The notes: generated by a model from the sequence alone, not told the origin. A stretch of 64,000 bases of DNA from Sphingomonas populi (GCF_004208535.1 NZ_SGIS01000007.1:79701-143700); one strand, 5' to 3'; shown: positions 28,001-37,313, counted from the stretch's first letter. Numbers and translations: made by a program.

Positions 28001-29163
28001 CCTGCCACCGCCGACAGCAGCGAGCCGAGCAGCACACCGACCTTCACCTCGTCCTGCAACGCCTCGGCGCCCGGAAAGGCGAGGCCACCGATGAACAGGC
28101 TCATCGTGAAGCCGATCCCGGCGAGCAGCGCGACACCGTAAAGCTGCCGCCAGCTCGCGCCCTTGGGCCGATCGGCGAAGCCGAACCGGCGGGCGAGCGC
28201 GACCCCGCCGAGAATGCCGGCCTGCTTGCCGAGGAACAGCCCGAGCGTGACGGCGATCACCAGCGGCGCGCGCAACACATCCGCTGGCAGCCCGCCCAGC
28301 GCGATGCCGGCGTTGGCGAAGGCGAACAGCGGAACGATCCCGAACGCAACCCACGGCGACAGCGCATGTTCGAGCCGGTGAAGTGGCGAATCCTGCGCGT
28401 CGGGCGCGCCCGGCGAGCGCGTGATCGGGATCAACGCGGCCGCCAGCACCCCCGCCACGGTCGCGTGAACGCCCGACAGCAGCACCAGCCACCACACCGC
28501 CACGAAAGCGATCAGATACGGCGCGAGGCGCTTGACCCCATGCCGGTTGAGCGCGGCCATCACCAGCAGCATGCCCGCCGCACCCGCCAGCGCGACCCAG
28601 TCGATCCCCTGCGTATAGGCGACGGCGATGATCGCCACCGCGCCCATGTCATCGACGATCGCGACCGTCGTCAGGAACAGCTTGAGCGACGGCGGCACGC
28701 GCTTGCCGAGCAAGGCCATCACGCCGATCGCGAAGGCGATGTCGGTCGCCGCCGGGATCGCCCAGCCGGGGCGGAGCGCCGCATCGCCGCGCGTCACGGC
28801 GAGGAACACCAACGCGGGCACCACCATCCCCGCCGCCGCCGCGATCACCGGCAGCCGGCGGCGCGCCGGGCTGCACAATTGCCCGTCGATCAGTTCGCGT
28901 TTGATCTCCAGCCCGACGTAGAGGAAGAACAGCGCCATCAGCGCATCGTTGATCCACAGATGCACCGTCATCGGCCCGATCGCGGGCGCCAGCACCGGGC
29001 CGGTGCGCAGATGGAGCAGATGGAAATACCCCTCGCCGAGCGGGGAATTCGCGATCACCAGCGCGAGCGCCGCCGCCGCCATCAGCACGATGCCGCCCGC
29101 CGCCTCGGTCCGCAGGAAATCGCGCAGTGCGGATCGCGCCTTCTTCGTGATCGACTTTACCAT
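27901..29163 (-). CDS. nhaA: Na+/H+ antiporter NhaA with extended C-terminus
   Basis: 420 aa. The NhaA core is intact: MTVHLWINDALMALFFLYVG, GWAIPAATDIAFAIGV, the ion-binding Asp pair in VAIVDDMGAVAII, and LLAGIGFTMSLFIGGLAF. It exports Na+ in exchange for protons. The usual protein stops soon after GYAVL. Here about 30 polar residues follow (RSSSTATPSTARPPAASNAP), encoded antisense to the end of the MFS gene. Start MVKSITKKARSALRDFL at 29163; an in-frame extension upstream is unlikely. Confidence 0.95.
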   Translation of the reverse strand: MVKSITKKARSALRDFLRTEAAGGIVLMAAAALALVIANSPLGEGYFHLLHLRTGPVLAPAIGPMTVHLWINDALMALFFLYVGLEIKRELIDGQLCSPARRRLPVIAAAAGMVVPALVFLAVTRGDAALRPGWAIPAATDIAFAIGVMALLGKRVPPSLKLFLTTVAIVDDMGAVAIIAVAYTQGIDWVALAGAAGMLLVMAALNRHGVKRLAPYLIAFVAVWWLVLLSGVHATVAGVLAAALIPITRSPGAPDAQDSPLHRLEHALSPWVAFGIVPLFAFANAGIALGGLPADVLRAPLVIAVTLGLFLGKQAGILGGVALARRFGFADRPKGASWRQLYGVALLAGIGFTMSLFIGGLAFPGAEALQDEVKVGVLLGSLLSAVAGYAVLRSSSTATPSTARPPAASNAPTQPVEVQP

Positions 29164-29224
29164 GCCCGAACCTAACCGATCGACGGCGGGGCCGAAACCG
29201 AAACCGGTTCGCCGCACCGGCGCG

Positions 29225-30457
29225 CTATCGCCGCTCCGGGCCGAAATTGAGCCGGCGCGTGACGTTATAGTCGAGCACGGTCATCACGAAGAACGCCGCC
29301 GCCTGCTTGGTCCGAGTCCACAGGCCGCTGCGCGAGGCATACAGTTCGGGCGTGATCGCTTCCGAATCGGCAACCTCGCCATCGAAATACGCCCGGACGT
29401 GCGCGGCGAATCCGACATCCTCGATCCGCAGCATCATCTCGAGATTGAGGAACAGGCTGCGCACATCGTAATTGGCCGAGCCGATATAGACCACGTCGTC
29501 GATCACGAAGAGCTTGGTGTGCAATTTGGTCGGCTGGTATTCGTAGATTTCGACGCGCTTGCGCAGCAGCCCGGCATAGGTGAAGCGCGACGCCCAGATC
29601 GCCGCGCCATGATCGTTCTTCGACGCCAGCACGATCCGCACCCGTCCGCGCATGCCCGCCCGGTCGAGCCGCTTGAGCATACCGGGACTCGGCGCGAAAT
29701 AGGCGGCGATCAGCCCGATCTCGCTGGCGTTCTCGATGTCGTGCTTGACCGCGCGCGCCCAGGGCGACAGCCGCCGCGTCGGCCCGCCGAACAGCCAGCG
29801 CACCGTGCCCTGCGGCTCGCTCCAGGTCTTGAGCGCGCGGCGCAGCGAGCGCAGCGGCGGCTTGGGCTGCTTCGCCCAGCGCGACAGCGAATCGAAATAG
29901 CCGGTAATGCGGTGCGCGGCATCGCCCTCGATCAACAGACCGAGATCGCGCCACGCCTGCTCGGCGGGGGTGCCGAAATAGCCGTCCTCGACGTTGAACC
30001 CGCCGATGATCGCGCGCGCGATGTCCGCCTGTTCGCCATCGGCAAGCGCAAGCTTCTGATGGTTACGCAGCAGATAGCGCCGCCCCCAACGCGGCACGAA
30101 CCGACACACGGTCACACCGGCGTCGCGCATCGGATCGAAGAAATGATGCTGCTCGGCATGTTCGCTGCCGAGACCATCGACGATCAGCGAGACGCGCACG
30201 CCGCGCGTCGCGGCGCGGATCAGCGCGGCGCGGACGGCCTCACCGGCGCGATCATCGACATAGATGTAATAGAGCATGCGGAGCGTCGCCTGCGCGCCAT
30301 CGATCAGCGCGACGAGCGTTTCGAGCCGCTCCGGCCCGTTGACGAGCATCCGCAACCGGTTGCCATCGACGGTGAAGACGGGCTGCTCGGCGGGACGGTC
30401 CATCACCGCCTCGTGACCATCCATCCGCGCGGACGCAAGCAAAGTGTCAGGTTTCAC
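29225..30457 (-). CDS. Phospholipase D-like / cardiolipin synthase family protein
   Basis: 410 aa with two HKD motifs: [17 protein letters not shown] and [20 protein letters not shown]. The pair is the catalytic unit of bacterial cardiolipin synthases, which join two phosphatidylglycerols. There are no N-terminal transmembrane helices, so it resembles ClsB-type soluble or peripheral enzymes. Tail helix [16 protein letters not shown] could touch the membrane. Start ATG 30457 (MKPDTLL); internal methionines at residues 12 and 19 are possible. Divergent from rpoZ, 61 bp downstream of which lies nhaA. Confidence 0.88.
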   Translation of the reverse strand: MKPDTLLASARMDGHEAVMDRPAEQPVFTVDGNRLRMLVNGPERLETLVALIDGAQATLRMLYYIYVDDRAGEAVRAALIRAATRGVRVSLIVDGLGSEHAEQHHFFDPMRDAGVTVCRFVPRWGRRYLLRNHQKLALADGEQADIARAIIGGFNVEDGYFGTPAEQAWRDLGLLIEGDAAHRITGYFDSLSRWAKQPKPPLRSLRRALKTWSEPQGTVRWLFGGPTRRLSPWARAVKHDIENASEIGLIAAYFAPSPGMLKRLDRAGMRGRVRIVLASKNDHGAAIWASRFTYAGLLRKRVEIYEYQPTKLHTKLFVIDDVVYIGSANYDVRSLFLNLEMMLRIEDVGFAAHVRAYFDGEVADSEAITPELYASRSGLWTRTKQAAAFFVMTVLDYNVTRRLNFGPERR

Positions 30458-30510
30458 CCGCGCTCAACGCCGACGTGGCGCTACGGTTTCCCGGCGCGCC
30501 GGGCATTTTC

Positions 30511-30539
30511 TTGACTCCGCAGCGTGGCGGGCCTACAGC
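30511..30539 (+). promoter_or_regulatory. Probable promoter of rpoZ
   Basis: -35 TTGACT (30511-30516), 17 bp spacer, -10 TACAGC (30534-30539). Leader of about 35-40 nt to the rpoZ ATG. Same architecture as the rpsD promoter. Confidence 0.6.
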
Positions 30540-30582
30540 GCCGGGCTTATCCTTTCAGCATTATCCACGAAGGAAGCCATTC

Positions 30583-30927
30583 ATGGCGCGCGTCACCGTC
30601 GAAGATTGCGTCGACAAGATTCCGAACCGGTTCGATCTGGTGTTGCTCGCCGCGCAGCGCGCACGGCAGATTTCTGGCGGCGCCGATCTGACCGTCGATC
30701 GCGATCGCGACAAGAACCCGGTCGTCGCACTTCGCGAGATCGCCGAGGAAACCGTCCGTCCCGATCATCTCGAAGAATCGGTCGTCTCGGGTCTCCAGAA
30801 GGTCCGGGTCGATGACGAGGACGCGCCCGATGAGGTCGGTTCGCTCGCCGCATCGGCCGAGGCGCTGCGCCTCACCGCCGCCGCGCCGCCGCGCAACCAG
30901 AATCTCGGCGCCGACTACGACGGCTGA
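30583..30927 (+). CDS. rpoZ: RNA polymerase omega subunit
   Basis: 114 aa. Starts [20 protein letters not shown] and continues [16 protein letters not shown], the standard omega sequence that wraps the beta' C-terminus; alphaproteobacterial versions have the same acidic extension as here. ATG 30583 has AAGGAAG upstream. The gene is monocistronic, bounded by its own promoter and terminator. spoT/rel, a common neighbour elsewhere, is not present. Confidence 0.97.
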   Translation: MARVTVEDCVDKIPNRFDLVLLAAQRARQISGGADLTVDRDRDKNPVVALREIAEETVRPDHLEESVVSGLQKVRVDDEDAPDEVGSLAASAEALRLTAAAPPRNQNLGADYDG

Positions 30928-30948
30928 GCCGATACATCCTCCCATTCG

Positions 30949-30983
30949 AAAAAGGGCGGCCGTTCGCGCGGTCGCCCTTTTTC
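30949..30983 (+). terminator. Intrinsic terminator of rpoZ
   Basis: Inverted repeat AAAAAGGGCG (30949-30958) / CGCCCTTTTT (73-82 of the same block, 30973-30982), with an inner GCCG/CGGT continuation, ending in five T residues, 21 bp after the rpoZ stop. Confidence 0.9.
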
Positions 30984-31018
30984 GTGTCGCACGCCCGAAG
31001 CCTTTCACCTCGTAACCT

Positions 31019-31059
31019 CCGAACACCAGCTTGTTCGGCCCCGGTTAAGCGCGTATTCG
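31019..31059 (+). promoter_or_regulatory. Candidate promoter with overlapping palindrome before the PBP1a gene
   Basis: -35 TTGTTC (31031-31036), 17 bp spacer, -10 TATTCG (31054-31059), predicting a start about 7 nt before ATG 31073. A perfect 7-bp inverted repeat CCGAACA (31019-31025) / TGTTCGG (31032-31038) with a 6-bp spacer covers the -35 element, the geometry of a repressor operator. It could instead be a chance palindrome. Confidence 0.4.
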
Positions 31060-31072
31060 CTTGGGGCATCGC

Positions 31073-33259
31073 ATGGCCAGATCTTCCAAAGCCCGTTCCC
31101 GCGCGCAAAGTGCGCGGGTGTCCGACAAGCCGCTCTGGCGTCGTCGCCTCGTCCTGCTGATCCGCATCGGGTTCGGCATCGCGGCGCTGGCCCTCGCTGC
31201 GCTGGCGATCACCGTCTACGTGACGCGCGCGCAACTGCCGAGTTACGAGCAGCTCAAATCCTCGCCCAACGGCCAGATGATCCGCGTCCATGCCGCCGAC
31301 GGCACCGTGATCGTGTCGCTCGGGCCGAGTTACGGCGACTGGCTGAGCTACGACCAGATTCCGGCGGTGATGCGCGAGGCGATGATCTCGGTCGAGGATC
31401 GCCGCTTCCGCTCGCATATCGGCGTCGATCCGATCGGGATGGCGCGCGCGATCAAGCTCGGCATCGCCAATCGCGGCACCGGGCGGCGCCAGCAAGGCGC
31501 GTCGACGATCACCCAGCAGGTCGCCCGCACGATCTTCCTGTCGAACAAATATGATCTCGGCCGCAAGATGCGCGAAGGCTTCCTCGCGCTCGCGCTGGAG
31601 CGCAAGTTCAGCAAGGACGAGATCCTCGAACTGTATCTCAACAAGGTCTATTTCGGCGGTGGTGCCTATGGCATCGACGCGGCGAGCCGCAAATTCTTCG
31701 GCCACGGCGCCGATCATCTGACGCTGGCCGAAGCCGCGATCATCGCCGGGCTGGTCAAGGCGCCGTCGGTCTATTCGCCGACCGCCGACGAAGCCGCCGC
31801 CAAAGACCGTGCCGGCGTCGTGCTCTCGCTGATGCAGGAGACCGGGGCGATCACGCCGCAGCAGGCCGCCGACGCCGACATACAGAACGTGACGTTCGCG
31901 CCGGAGCCCAAACAGAACAGCGTGCGCTACTTCACCGATTGGGCGCTGCCACAGCTCGCCACGCTGATCGACGAGCCGAGCCGCCCGCTCGAAGTGTGGA
32001 CGACGCTCGATCTCGGCATGCAGCGCGCCGCCGACGCGGCGGTGCGCAAGAACGCGCCGGGCGGGGCGCAGGGTGCGCTGGTCGCGATCGACCGCGACGG
32101 CGCTGTCCGCGCGATGGTCGGCGGCAAGGATTACGTCTCGTCGATCTACAACCGCGCGACTCAGGCGGTCCGCCAGCCGGGTTCGGCGTTCAAGCTGTTC
32201 GTGTATCTCGCCGCGCTCGAGGCCGGGCACAAGCCCGACGATTCGGTCGTCGATGAGCCGATCACGATCGACGGCTGGAGCCCGCGCAACGACGCGCGGC
32301 ACAACATCGGCCAAACGACGCTGCGCACCGCCTTCGCCTATTCGATCAACACGGTCGCGGCGAAGCTCGGCCAGCAGGTCGGCTTCAGCACCGTCGCCGA
32401 CATGGCGCGGCGCTTCGGCATCACCACGCCGGTCAACACGCATCCCTCGATGGTGCTCGGCAGTTCGGAAGTGCGCCTGCTCGATATGACGCGCGCATTC
32501 GCCAGCGTCGGCAACAAGGGCGTCGCGGTGACGCCTTATGGCATCACCAAGGTGACCGCAGGCGGCGAGACGATCTACACGCAGCAGATCGACACCAGCC
32601 ACGTCCTCGTCGCGCCCTATGTCGCCGCCGAGATGACCGATCTGCTCCAGACCACGGTCAACACCGGCACCGGCAAGGCCGCGCAGATCGGCCGTCCAGT
32701 TGCGGGCAAGACCGGCACGACCACGTCGAGCAAGGACGGCTGGTTCCTCGGCTTCTCATCCGGCCTGACCACCGGCGTGTGGATGGGCCGCGACGATGCC
32801 AAGCCGATCGCCGGGCTGCACGGCGGCACCGCACCAGCACGCGCCTTCCATGATTTCATGGCGGTCGCGGTGGCCAATCGTCCGGTCGAGCAGTTCGAAA
32901 CTCAGGTCACCTTGCCCGACATGTCGATCGAACCGGACGAGGAAAGCTATTTCGGCGGGCCGGACAATGGCGTGTTCGTCGATGACGATGGCAACCCTGC
33001 GCAGAGCGGGGGCGCGCAGCCGCGCCAGAACGATCGCCAGCGCGTCGATCCCGACGGCAACCCGATCGATGACGGCATCGTCGCGCCCGACGGTGATCCG
33101 CAAGCCAAGCCCGAGAAGCTCGACCAGCAATGGATGGATCATGTCCTCGGTCGCGATACGCCGGCGCAGAACCGGTCGCGCGGGGATCGTCCGACTGCCG
33201 CACCGCCGCCGGTGCGGCCGCAGCCGGACCGCTATTCGGACTCGCGCCCGAACCAGTGA
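31073..33259 (+). CDS. Class A penicillin-binding protein 1A
   Basis: 728 aa bifunctional peptidoglycan synthase. One N-terminal transmembrane helix (about 27-49), then a GT51 glycosyltransferase (EAMISVEDRRFRSHIGVD with the catalytic Glu, QGASTITQQVARTIFL, LELYLNKVYFGGGAYGI), then a transpeptidase with SxxK in QPGSAFKLFVYL, SxN in AYSINTVAAKL and KTGTTTSSKDGW. The C-terminal ~90 residues are a polar disordered tail. ATG 31073 was used; a TTG at 31061 is the other option. The 3' end overlaps the YgjP gene antisense by 28 bp. Confidence 0.95.
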   Translation: MARSSKARSRAQSARVSDKPLWRRRLVLLIRIGFGIAALALAALAITVYVTRAQLPSYEQLKSSPNGQMIRVHAADGTVIVSLGPSYGDWLSYDQIPAVMREAMISVEDRRFRSHIGVDPIGMARAIKLGIANRGTGRRQQGASTITQQVARTIFLSNKYDLGRKMREGFLALALERKFSKDEILELYLNKVYFGGGAYGIDAASRKFFGHGADHLTLAEAAIIAGLVKAPSVYSPTADEAAAKDRAGVVLSLMQETGAITPQQAADADIQNVTFAPEPKQNSVRYFTDWALPQLATLIDEPSRPLEVWTTLDLGMQRAADAAVRKNAPGGAQGALVAIDRDGAVRAMVGGKDYVSSIYNRATQAVRQPGSAFKLFVYLAALEAGHKPDDSVVDEPITIDGWSPRNDARHNIGQTTLRTAFAYSINTVAAKLGQQVGFSTVADMARRFGITTPVNTHPSMVLGSSEVRLLDMTRAFASVGNKGVAVTPYGITKVTAGGETIYTQQIDTSHVLVAPYVAAEMTDLLQTTVNTGTGKAAQIGRPVAGKTGTTTSSKDGWFLGFSSGLTTGVWMGRDDAKPIAGLHGGTAPARAFHDFMAVAVANRPVEQFETQVTLPDMSIEPDEESYFGGPDNGVFVDDDGNPAQSGGAQPRQNDRQRVDPDGNPIDDGIVAPDGDPQAKPEKLDQQWMDHVLGRDTPAQNRSRGDRPTAAPPPVRPQPDRYSDSRPNQ

Positions 33260-33909
33260 AGGCTGGCGCCATGCGTGCGCAGCCACGCGCGCGACTCGGC
33301 GGGATCGCGCTCGTCCAGGGTCGCGGCGAGCGCGTGGAACGCCGGGCTGTGATTCATATGAACCCGGTGCGCGACCTCGTGCGCGACCGTCGAGCGGCGC
33401 ACGAACGCGGGCGCGAGGATCAGCCGCCAGCTATAGCGGATCGCGCCGCTCGACGCGCAACTGCCCCAGCGCCCACGCGGATCGCCGACCGTCACCGCGC
33501 TGACCGACACGCCGGCGCGCGCCGCGCAGTCTGCGGTTTCGAGCGACAGCATGCGAAGCGCTTCGCGTCGTAGCCACAGCTCAATGCGCCGCGACAGACC
33601 CTCCGCCGGCCCGCCGCAGACCAATCGGTCGCCGACACGTTCGATTTTGCGCGGGCGCGCGACGTCCCAATCCACCGTCACCGGCTCGCCGCCCAGCGGC
33701 ACCACCGCGCCGGACACGAAGGGGCGTGGCACCGGCAGGCGCGCGCGCTGCGCGTCGATCCACGCCTGCTGCGTCGCCGCCCATTGTAGCGCCGCCTTGA
33801 CCGGCGCACGCGGCGGCAACGTCAACCGCACCCGCCCGCTCGCCGGATCGACCGACAGCCGCGCGCGCCGCGCGCGCGGGTGGCGGACGACTTCGAGCGG
33901 TTCGCTCAC
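33232..33909 (-). CDS. YgjP-type metallopeptidase-domain protein
   Basis: 225 aa. The zinc motif HEVAHRVHMNHSPAFH and the preceding GRWGSCASSGAIRYSWRLIL are those of YgjP/DUF45 (M48-like) proteins, cytoplasmic with unclear targets. GTG start (33909) overlapping the YcgN stop by 4 bp. Third gene of a compact run SCO1-ycgN-ygjP. Catalytic residues are intact, so an active zinc enzyme is expected. Confidence 0.85.
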   Translation of the reverse strand: MSEPLEVVRHPRARRARLSVDPASGRVRLTLPPRAPVKAALQWAATQQAWIDAQRARLPVPRPFVSGAVVPLGGEPVTVDWDVARPRKIERVGDRLVCGGPAEGLSRRIELWLRREALRMLSLETADCAARAGVSVSAVTVGDPRGRWGSCASSGAIRYSWRLILAPAFVRRSTVAHEVAHRVHMNHSPAFHALAATLDERDPAESRAWLRTHGASLHWFGRESE

Positions 33910-34340
33910 AGCTCCCGATCGATCAGGTGGTTCTCGAAATCGCCGGCATCATCCTCGGAGATCGTCCAGCCGCGCACCGACTCCCCGGCACGGTGAACCG
34001 CGTCGCGATCCCCGCAGACGAGATAATGCCAGCCCGGCAGCGGCTTGCCCGCCGCGCGCAGCCCGTACGCGCAGGTCGAGGGCAACCAGTCGATCGTGTG
34101 GACATTGTCGCGGTTGAGCCGGACGCATTCGCTGACATAGGCATGGCGGTGGCGATAGTCCGAACATTGCGCGGTGGCGCGATCGAGCAGGCGGCACGAC
34201 ACGTTGGTCGGGAACATTTCGCCGGTCTCTTCATCCTCAAGCTTGTGCAGGCAGCATTTGCCGCAGCCATCGCACAAGGCTTCCCATTGCCCGCGATCGA
34301 GCTTTTCGAGGGGGGTGTCTTCCCAGAACCGCGCGCTCAT
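33906..34340 (-). CDS. YcgN-family cysteine-cluster protein
   Basis: 144 aa. Cysteine-rich: ALCDGCGKCCLHKL, then single cysteines in NVSCRLLD, QCSDYRHR, SECVRLN and STCAYGL. This CxxCxxCC pattern defines the YcgN/YcgL UPF0260 and YkgJ-like zinc or iron-sulphur candidate proteins. Role unknown. ATG 34340 overlaps the SCO1 stop (ATGA) and has GGAAGG eight bases upstream, which decides the start over GTG 34349. Cotranscription with a copper chaperone hints at metal handling, by context only. Confidence 0.85.
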   Translation of the reverse strand: MSARFWEDTPLEKLDRGQWEALCDGCGKCCLHKLEDEETGEMFPTNVSCRLLDRATAQCSDYRHRHAYVSECVRLNRDNVHTIDWLPSTCAYGLRAAGKPLPGWHYLVCGDRDAVHRAGESVRGWTISEDDAGDFENHLIDREL

Positions 34341-34942
34341 CGCACCCACCTTCCGAGTTCGGCGGCGACGTCATCGGGCGTCTTGTCGACCGGGATCAGC
34401 ACGAGCGGCTTGCCCTGCGGGTCCATCAGATACGCGACACGCGAGTGCTGCACCATATAGCCGCCGCCGGGCGCGGGCGGCTGTTTCTCGTAGAAGATCG
34501 CATAGTCCTTGGCGGTAGCGGCGATGGCTTGCGGCGTTCCCGTCAAGCCAATCATCCGCGGATGAAACGCAGCCACGAACGGCTTGAGCACGGCGGGCGT
34601 GTCGCGCTCGGGATCGACCGTGACGAACACCGGCACCACCTTCGCGCCGCGCGCCGCATCCTTGGCTTCGAACGCGCGCAGGCCCGCACCAAGCGTCTGC
34701 ATGTCGGTGGGGCAGACGTCCGGGCAGAAGGTATAGCCGAAATACATCACCCGGTATTTGCCGGCGAAGCTCGCATCGGTGACGGTCCTGCCGTCCTGAT
34801 CGGTCAGCCGGAAAGGCCCGCCGATCTTCGCTCCGGCCAGCGGCGCGGGCGCGGTATCGGCGGGTTTGGAGCAGGCAACCGGGGCCGCCGCGACCAGCAG
34901 GGCGGCCAGCAGCGCAACGCGAGCGCGGACAATCTCATTCAT
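34337..34942 (-). CDS. SCO1/SenC copper chaperone lipoprotein
   Basis: 201 aa thioredoxin-fold protein delivering copper to the CuA centre of cytochrome c oxidase. The metal ligands are Cys73 and Cys77 in YTFCPDVCPTD and His166 in GYMVQHSRVAYL. A lipobox (APVAC, Cys24) makes it a membrane-anchored lipoprotein. Start MNEIVRARVALLAALL; the upstream frame extension lacks signal character. First gene of the run with ycgN and ygjP. Confidence 0.92.
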   Translation of the reverse strand: MNEIVRARVALLAALLVAAAPVACSKPADTAPAPLAGAKIGGPFRLTDQDGRTVTDASFAGKYRVMYFGYTFCPDVCPTDMQTLGAGLRAFEAKDAARGAKVVPVFVTVDPERDTPAVLKPFVAAFHPRMIGLTGTPQAIAATAKDYAIFYEKQPPAPGGGYMVQHSRVAYLMDPQGKPLVLIPVDKTPDDVAAELGRWVR

Positions 34943-35015
34943 GGTGCGCGCAGCATTGATCTGATAGCGGCAAAGGCGCAAGTCTGACCATGCAGGCAAG
35001 AGGTCGAATCCATCC

Positions 35016-35624
35016 ATGAACGCACGTATCGCCGGACTCTCGCTCCTCGTCGCGGCGCTCGCGCTTCCGGCGGCACCCGCCACGGCGCAGCTCGGCCAGT
35101 CCGCCGGCTACAAATTCCTCCAGGCGATCCGCGATTCGAAGAATGACGAAGTCATCGCGACATTGTCGAAGCCCGGGTCGAGGATCGTCGATACGCGCGA
35201 TTTCAACACGGGTGAGGGCGCAATCCACATCGTCACCAAGCGCGGCGACATTCCCTATCTCAACTATCTGATCGCCAACCAGGCCGATACCAACCTGCGC
35301 GACAACAAGGGCGAAACCGCGATGCTGATCGCGGCGGGCAACGGCCGCACCGACATTCTCGAAATTCTCAAGAAGGCCGGCGCGAACGTCAATCTCGCGA
35401 ACAATAGCGGCGAGACTCCGCTGATCCGCGCCGTCCAGCATCGCGACATGGGCACGGTACGAACCTTGCTCGCGGAAGGGGCCGATCCCGACCAGAGCGA
35501 CGTGATCGCGGGCATGTCGGCACGCGACTACGCGCACCAGGATACGCGCTCGCCCGCCATCGCCAAGCTGATCGACGAGACGCCGAAGAAGGCGAAGCTC
35601 GCCGTGTCGGGTCCGCGACTGTAA
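35016..35624 (+). CDS. Exported ankyrin-repeat protein
   Basis: 202 aa with a signal peptide (LSLLVAALALPAAPATAQ). Four ankyrin-like repeats follow, e.g. GEGAIHIVTKRGDIPYLNYL, KGETAMLIAAGNGRTDILEI, SGETPLIRAVQHRDMGTVRT. Periplasmic ankyrin proteins of this size are often linked to oxidative-stress or toxin-immunity functions, but no partner is adjacent here. It is divergent from the SCO1 gene and converges on mmcB with 9 bp between them. Confidence 0.85.
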   Translation: MNARIAGLSLLVAALALPAAPATAQLGQSAGYKFLQAIRDSKNDEVIATLSKPGSRIVDTRDFNTGEGAIHIVTKRGDIPYLNYLIANQADTNLRDNKGETAMLIAAGNGRTDILEILKKAGANVNLANNSGETPLIRAVQHRDMGTVRTLLAEGADPDQSDVIAGMSARDYAHQDTRSPAIAKLIDETPKKAKLAVSGPRL

Positions 35625-35633
35625 ACGCAGCCG

Positions 35634-36119
35634 CTAGAACGCGCCGTCCGCCTCAGGATCAAGCGCTGCCGTCAACCGTCGCGCCGCGCGGCGTGCAAAG
35701 GCCAATGTGATGCGCTTTCGCGTCGCTGCCGGCAGCGGATCGGTATGCGCCTCGCGGGTGATGACCGCATCATAGCGATCGGCGACGATGATGCCGGTCC
35801 GCTCGGGCAGGAACGCCGCGCCACCCAGCGGTGATGCGTCGAAGCCGACCGGCACCGCCCAATAATAGCGATCGCAGCAGCCGAGGTAATCGGTCCATTT
35901 CGAATCGCCGAGCAGATCGGCGCGCGACACCTTGATCTCGACGATCACGACATTCCCGCGCGCGTCGAGCGCCATCAGGTCGGCGCGGCGGCCGCCATCG
36001 AGCGGGACTTCGCCGATCGCGACGAGATCGTGGCGGAGCAGCATCCGCACGGTGCCGCGCGCCACCTCGGCGGCGCACAGCGAATCGCGGACGGTGACGA
36101 GATCGGGAGCGGCAAGCAT
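35634..36119 (-). CDS. mmcB: MmcB-family DNA repair protein
   Basis: 161 aa with a PD-(D/E)XK-like core: GGRRADLMALDARGNVVIVEIKVSRADLLGD carries the Asp and ExK. In Caulobacter, MmcB is SOS-induced and supports the ImuAB/DnaE2 translesion pathway. No LexA box (GTTC-N7-GTTC) is seen before the gene within the 58 bp to sleB, so SOS control is not shown here. ATG start with GGGAG right upstream. Confidence 0.85.
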   Translation of the reverse strand: MLAAPDLVTVRDSLCAAEVARGTVRMLLRHDLVAIGEVPLDGGRRADLMALDARGNVVIVEIKVSRADLLGDSKWTDYLGCCDRYYWAVPVGFDASPLGGAAFLPERTGIIVADRYDAVITREAHTDPLPAATRKRITLAFARRAARRLTAALDPEADGAF

Positions 36120-36177
36120 CTCCCGATCCTAGAACATTTCACGAACACGTCAAACCGGCATAGGCCAGTTCGCCGTC

Positions 36178-36816
36178 TCAGCGGTAGAAGATGTGGTTTC
36201 CGATCGACGCGACCTGCGTGCGATTGAAGTTCGCGTTGACGCGGCGTGCGTGGAAAAACAGCGCCTTGGAAGCGGGGCTGTCCCAGGCATCGGCAAGCGC
36301 GACGCGGGCGACCGCGACGGCAACGCGGTAGTTGTGGTTCTCGTTGATCTCGGGAACGCGGCCACCGCGCACGAACGAGAACTGGCCGGGCTGGGTGACG
36401 ACCGAGCAGATCGAACCGGGGAAACGCCCCGACTTGCTGCGGTTGATGACGACTTCGGCGACGGCGAGCTGGCCGCTCAGCGGTTCGCCCTTCGATTCAT
36501 AATAGATCGCGCCGGCAAGGCACTGAAGCTCGTCGCTGCTCGCATCATCGTCGGACTGGGCCGCGACGGCGTCGGCAAGCGAAGCATAAGACGGGGTGGA
36601 TTTTGGCGCGGACGGAGCGGGATCGGCAGGATCGACCGCAGGTGTCGTTGCGTCAGGGGAAGTCTGGATCACTGCAACTGCCGGAACCATCGAGGCTGGC
36701 TGCGCGTTGATAGGCTGATTGATTTGAAGAGCGAAGCCAGGTGTGCTGGCACCGGCAAGTCCGGTGATGCTGGCAAAGATCGCCGCGATGGTTGCGGCAC
36801 GTTGAAGAAGCGACAT
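36178..36816 (-). CDS. SleB-like cell wall hydrolase
   Basis: 212 aa. Signal peptide (MSLLQRAATIAAIFASITGLAGAST), a Pro/Ala/Asp linker (PAVDPADPAPSAPKS), then a hydrolase_2 (SleB) domain: CLAGAIYYESKGEPLSGQLA with the catalytic Glu, VVINRSKSGRFPGSICSVV and FSFVRGG. It cleaves peptidoglycan in the periplasm. ATG 36816 was preferred because the upstream extension of the frame has no signal. The 155 bp upstream, toward DUF1491, has no other gene. Confidence 0.88.
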   Translation of the reverse strand: MSLLQRAATIAAIFASITGLAGASTPGFALQINQPINAQPASMVPAVAVIQTSPDATTPAVDPADPAPSAPKSTPSYASLADAVAAQSDDDASSDELQCLAGAIYYESKGEPLSGQLAVAEVVINRSKSGRFPGSICSVVTQPGQFSFVRGGRVPEINENHNYRVAVAVARVALADAWDSPASKALFFHARRVNANFNRTQVASIGNHIFYR

Positions 36817-36971
36817 TAAACCGACAAATATGCGGTGGTGCGCGCAAAAGACCGCCTCAAACGAGCCAATCCCCCCGGACATCCCCCGACTGCGTAATCA
36901 ACCCGGATCGCACCCGTGCTGACACAACGCCAAAACTGTTGTCGGCCCTATCCGGGCAACAGGCCCGATCG

Positions 36972-37313
36972 TCAATGTTGCAGGATCGTTTCTGCGGCCA
37001 ATCGTTGCGCAAACGGGATGTCGAGATCGATCACCCACATATCCGGGTCGCGCGCTTTGCGCCGCTGCCAATAGCCCGTGGCCTCGTCGGGCGCGGACGT
37101 ATCGCCGGGGCCGGCGGGCACCAACACAGCGCGACCATCAAGATCCCGACCCGGCTCGACCATGCCGGTGAACCGTCCTTTGTCGTTCAGAATCAAAAGA
37201 ATAGACCCAGCCTGCGGATCGCCTTTGGCCAATACCATCGCCATGCCGCCGGCATCGTTGACGCGCCGCAGCAAAGCCGACACGATCAGGTTGGTCGGCA
37301 GCCGATCGCTCAC
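36972..37313 (-). CDS. DUF1491-family protein
   Basis: 113 aa. Matches the alphaproteobacterial DUF1491 family: LIVSALLRRVNDAGGMAMVLAKGD, GSILLILNDKGRF and the end DPDMWVIDLDIPFAQRLAAE. No catalytic motif or membrane segment is visible; cytoplasmic, function unknown. GTG start overlapping the stop of the thioesterase gene by 4 bp, so it belongs to the hpf-ptsN-thioesterase run. Confidence 0.85.
   Translation of the reverse strand: MSDRLPTNLIVSALLRRVNDAGGMAMVLAKGDPQAGSILLILNDKGRFTGMVEPGRDLDGRAVLVPAGPGDTSAPDEATGYWQRRKARDPDMWVIDLDIPFAQRLAAETILQH

Noticed and set aside
28001-28030. Frameshift to explain the long NhaA tail
   Set aside because: No homopolymer or ambiguous run is evident here, so a true extension is preferred pending comparison with relatives.
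31019-31038. LexA/SOS box before the PBP1a gene
   Set aside because: The alphaproteobacterial LexA site is the direct repeat GTTC-N7-GTTC; this is an inverted repeat with different spacing.
33232-33259. 28-bp tail-to-tail overlap of the PBP1a and YgjP genes as a frameshift sign
   Set aside because: Both proteins reach plausible family C-termini; short convergent overlaps are common in compact genomes.
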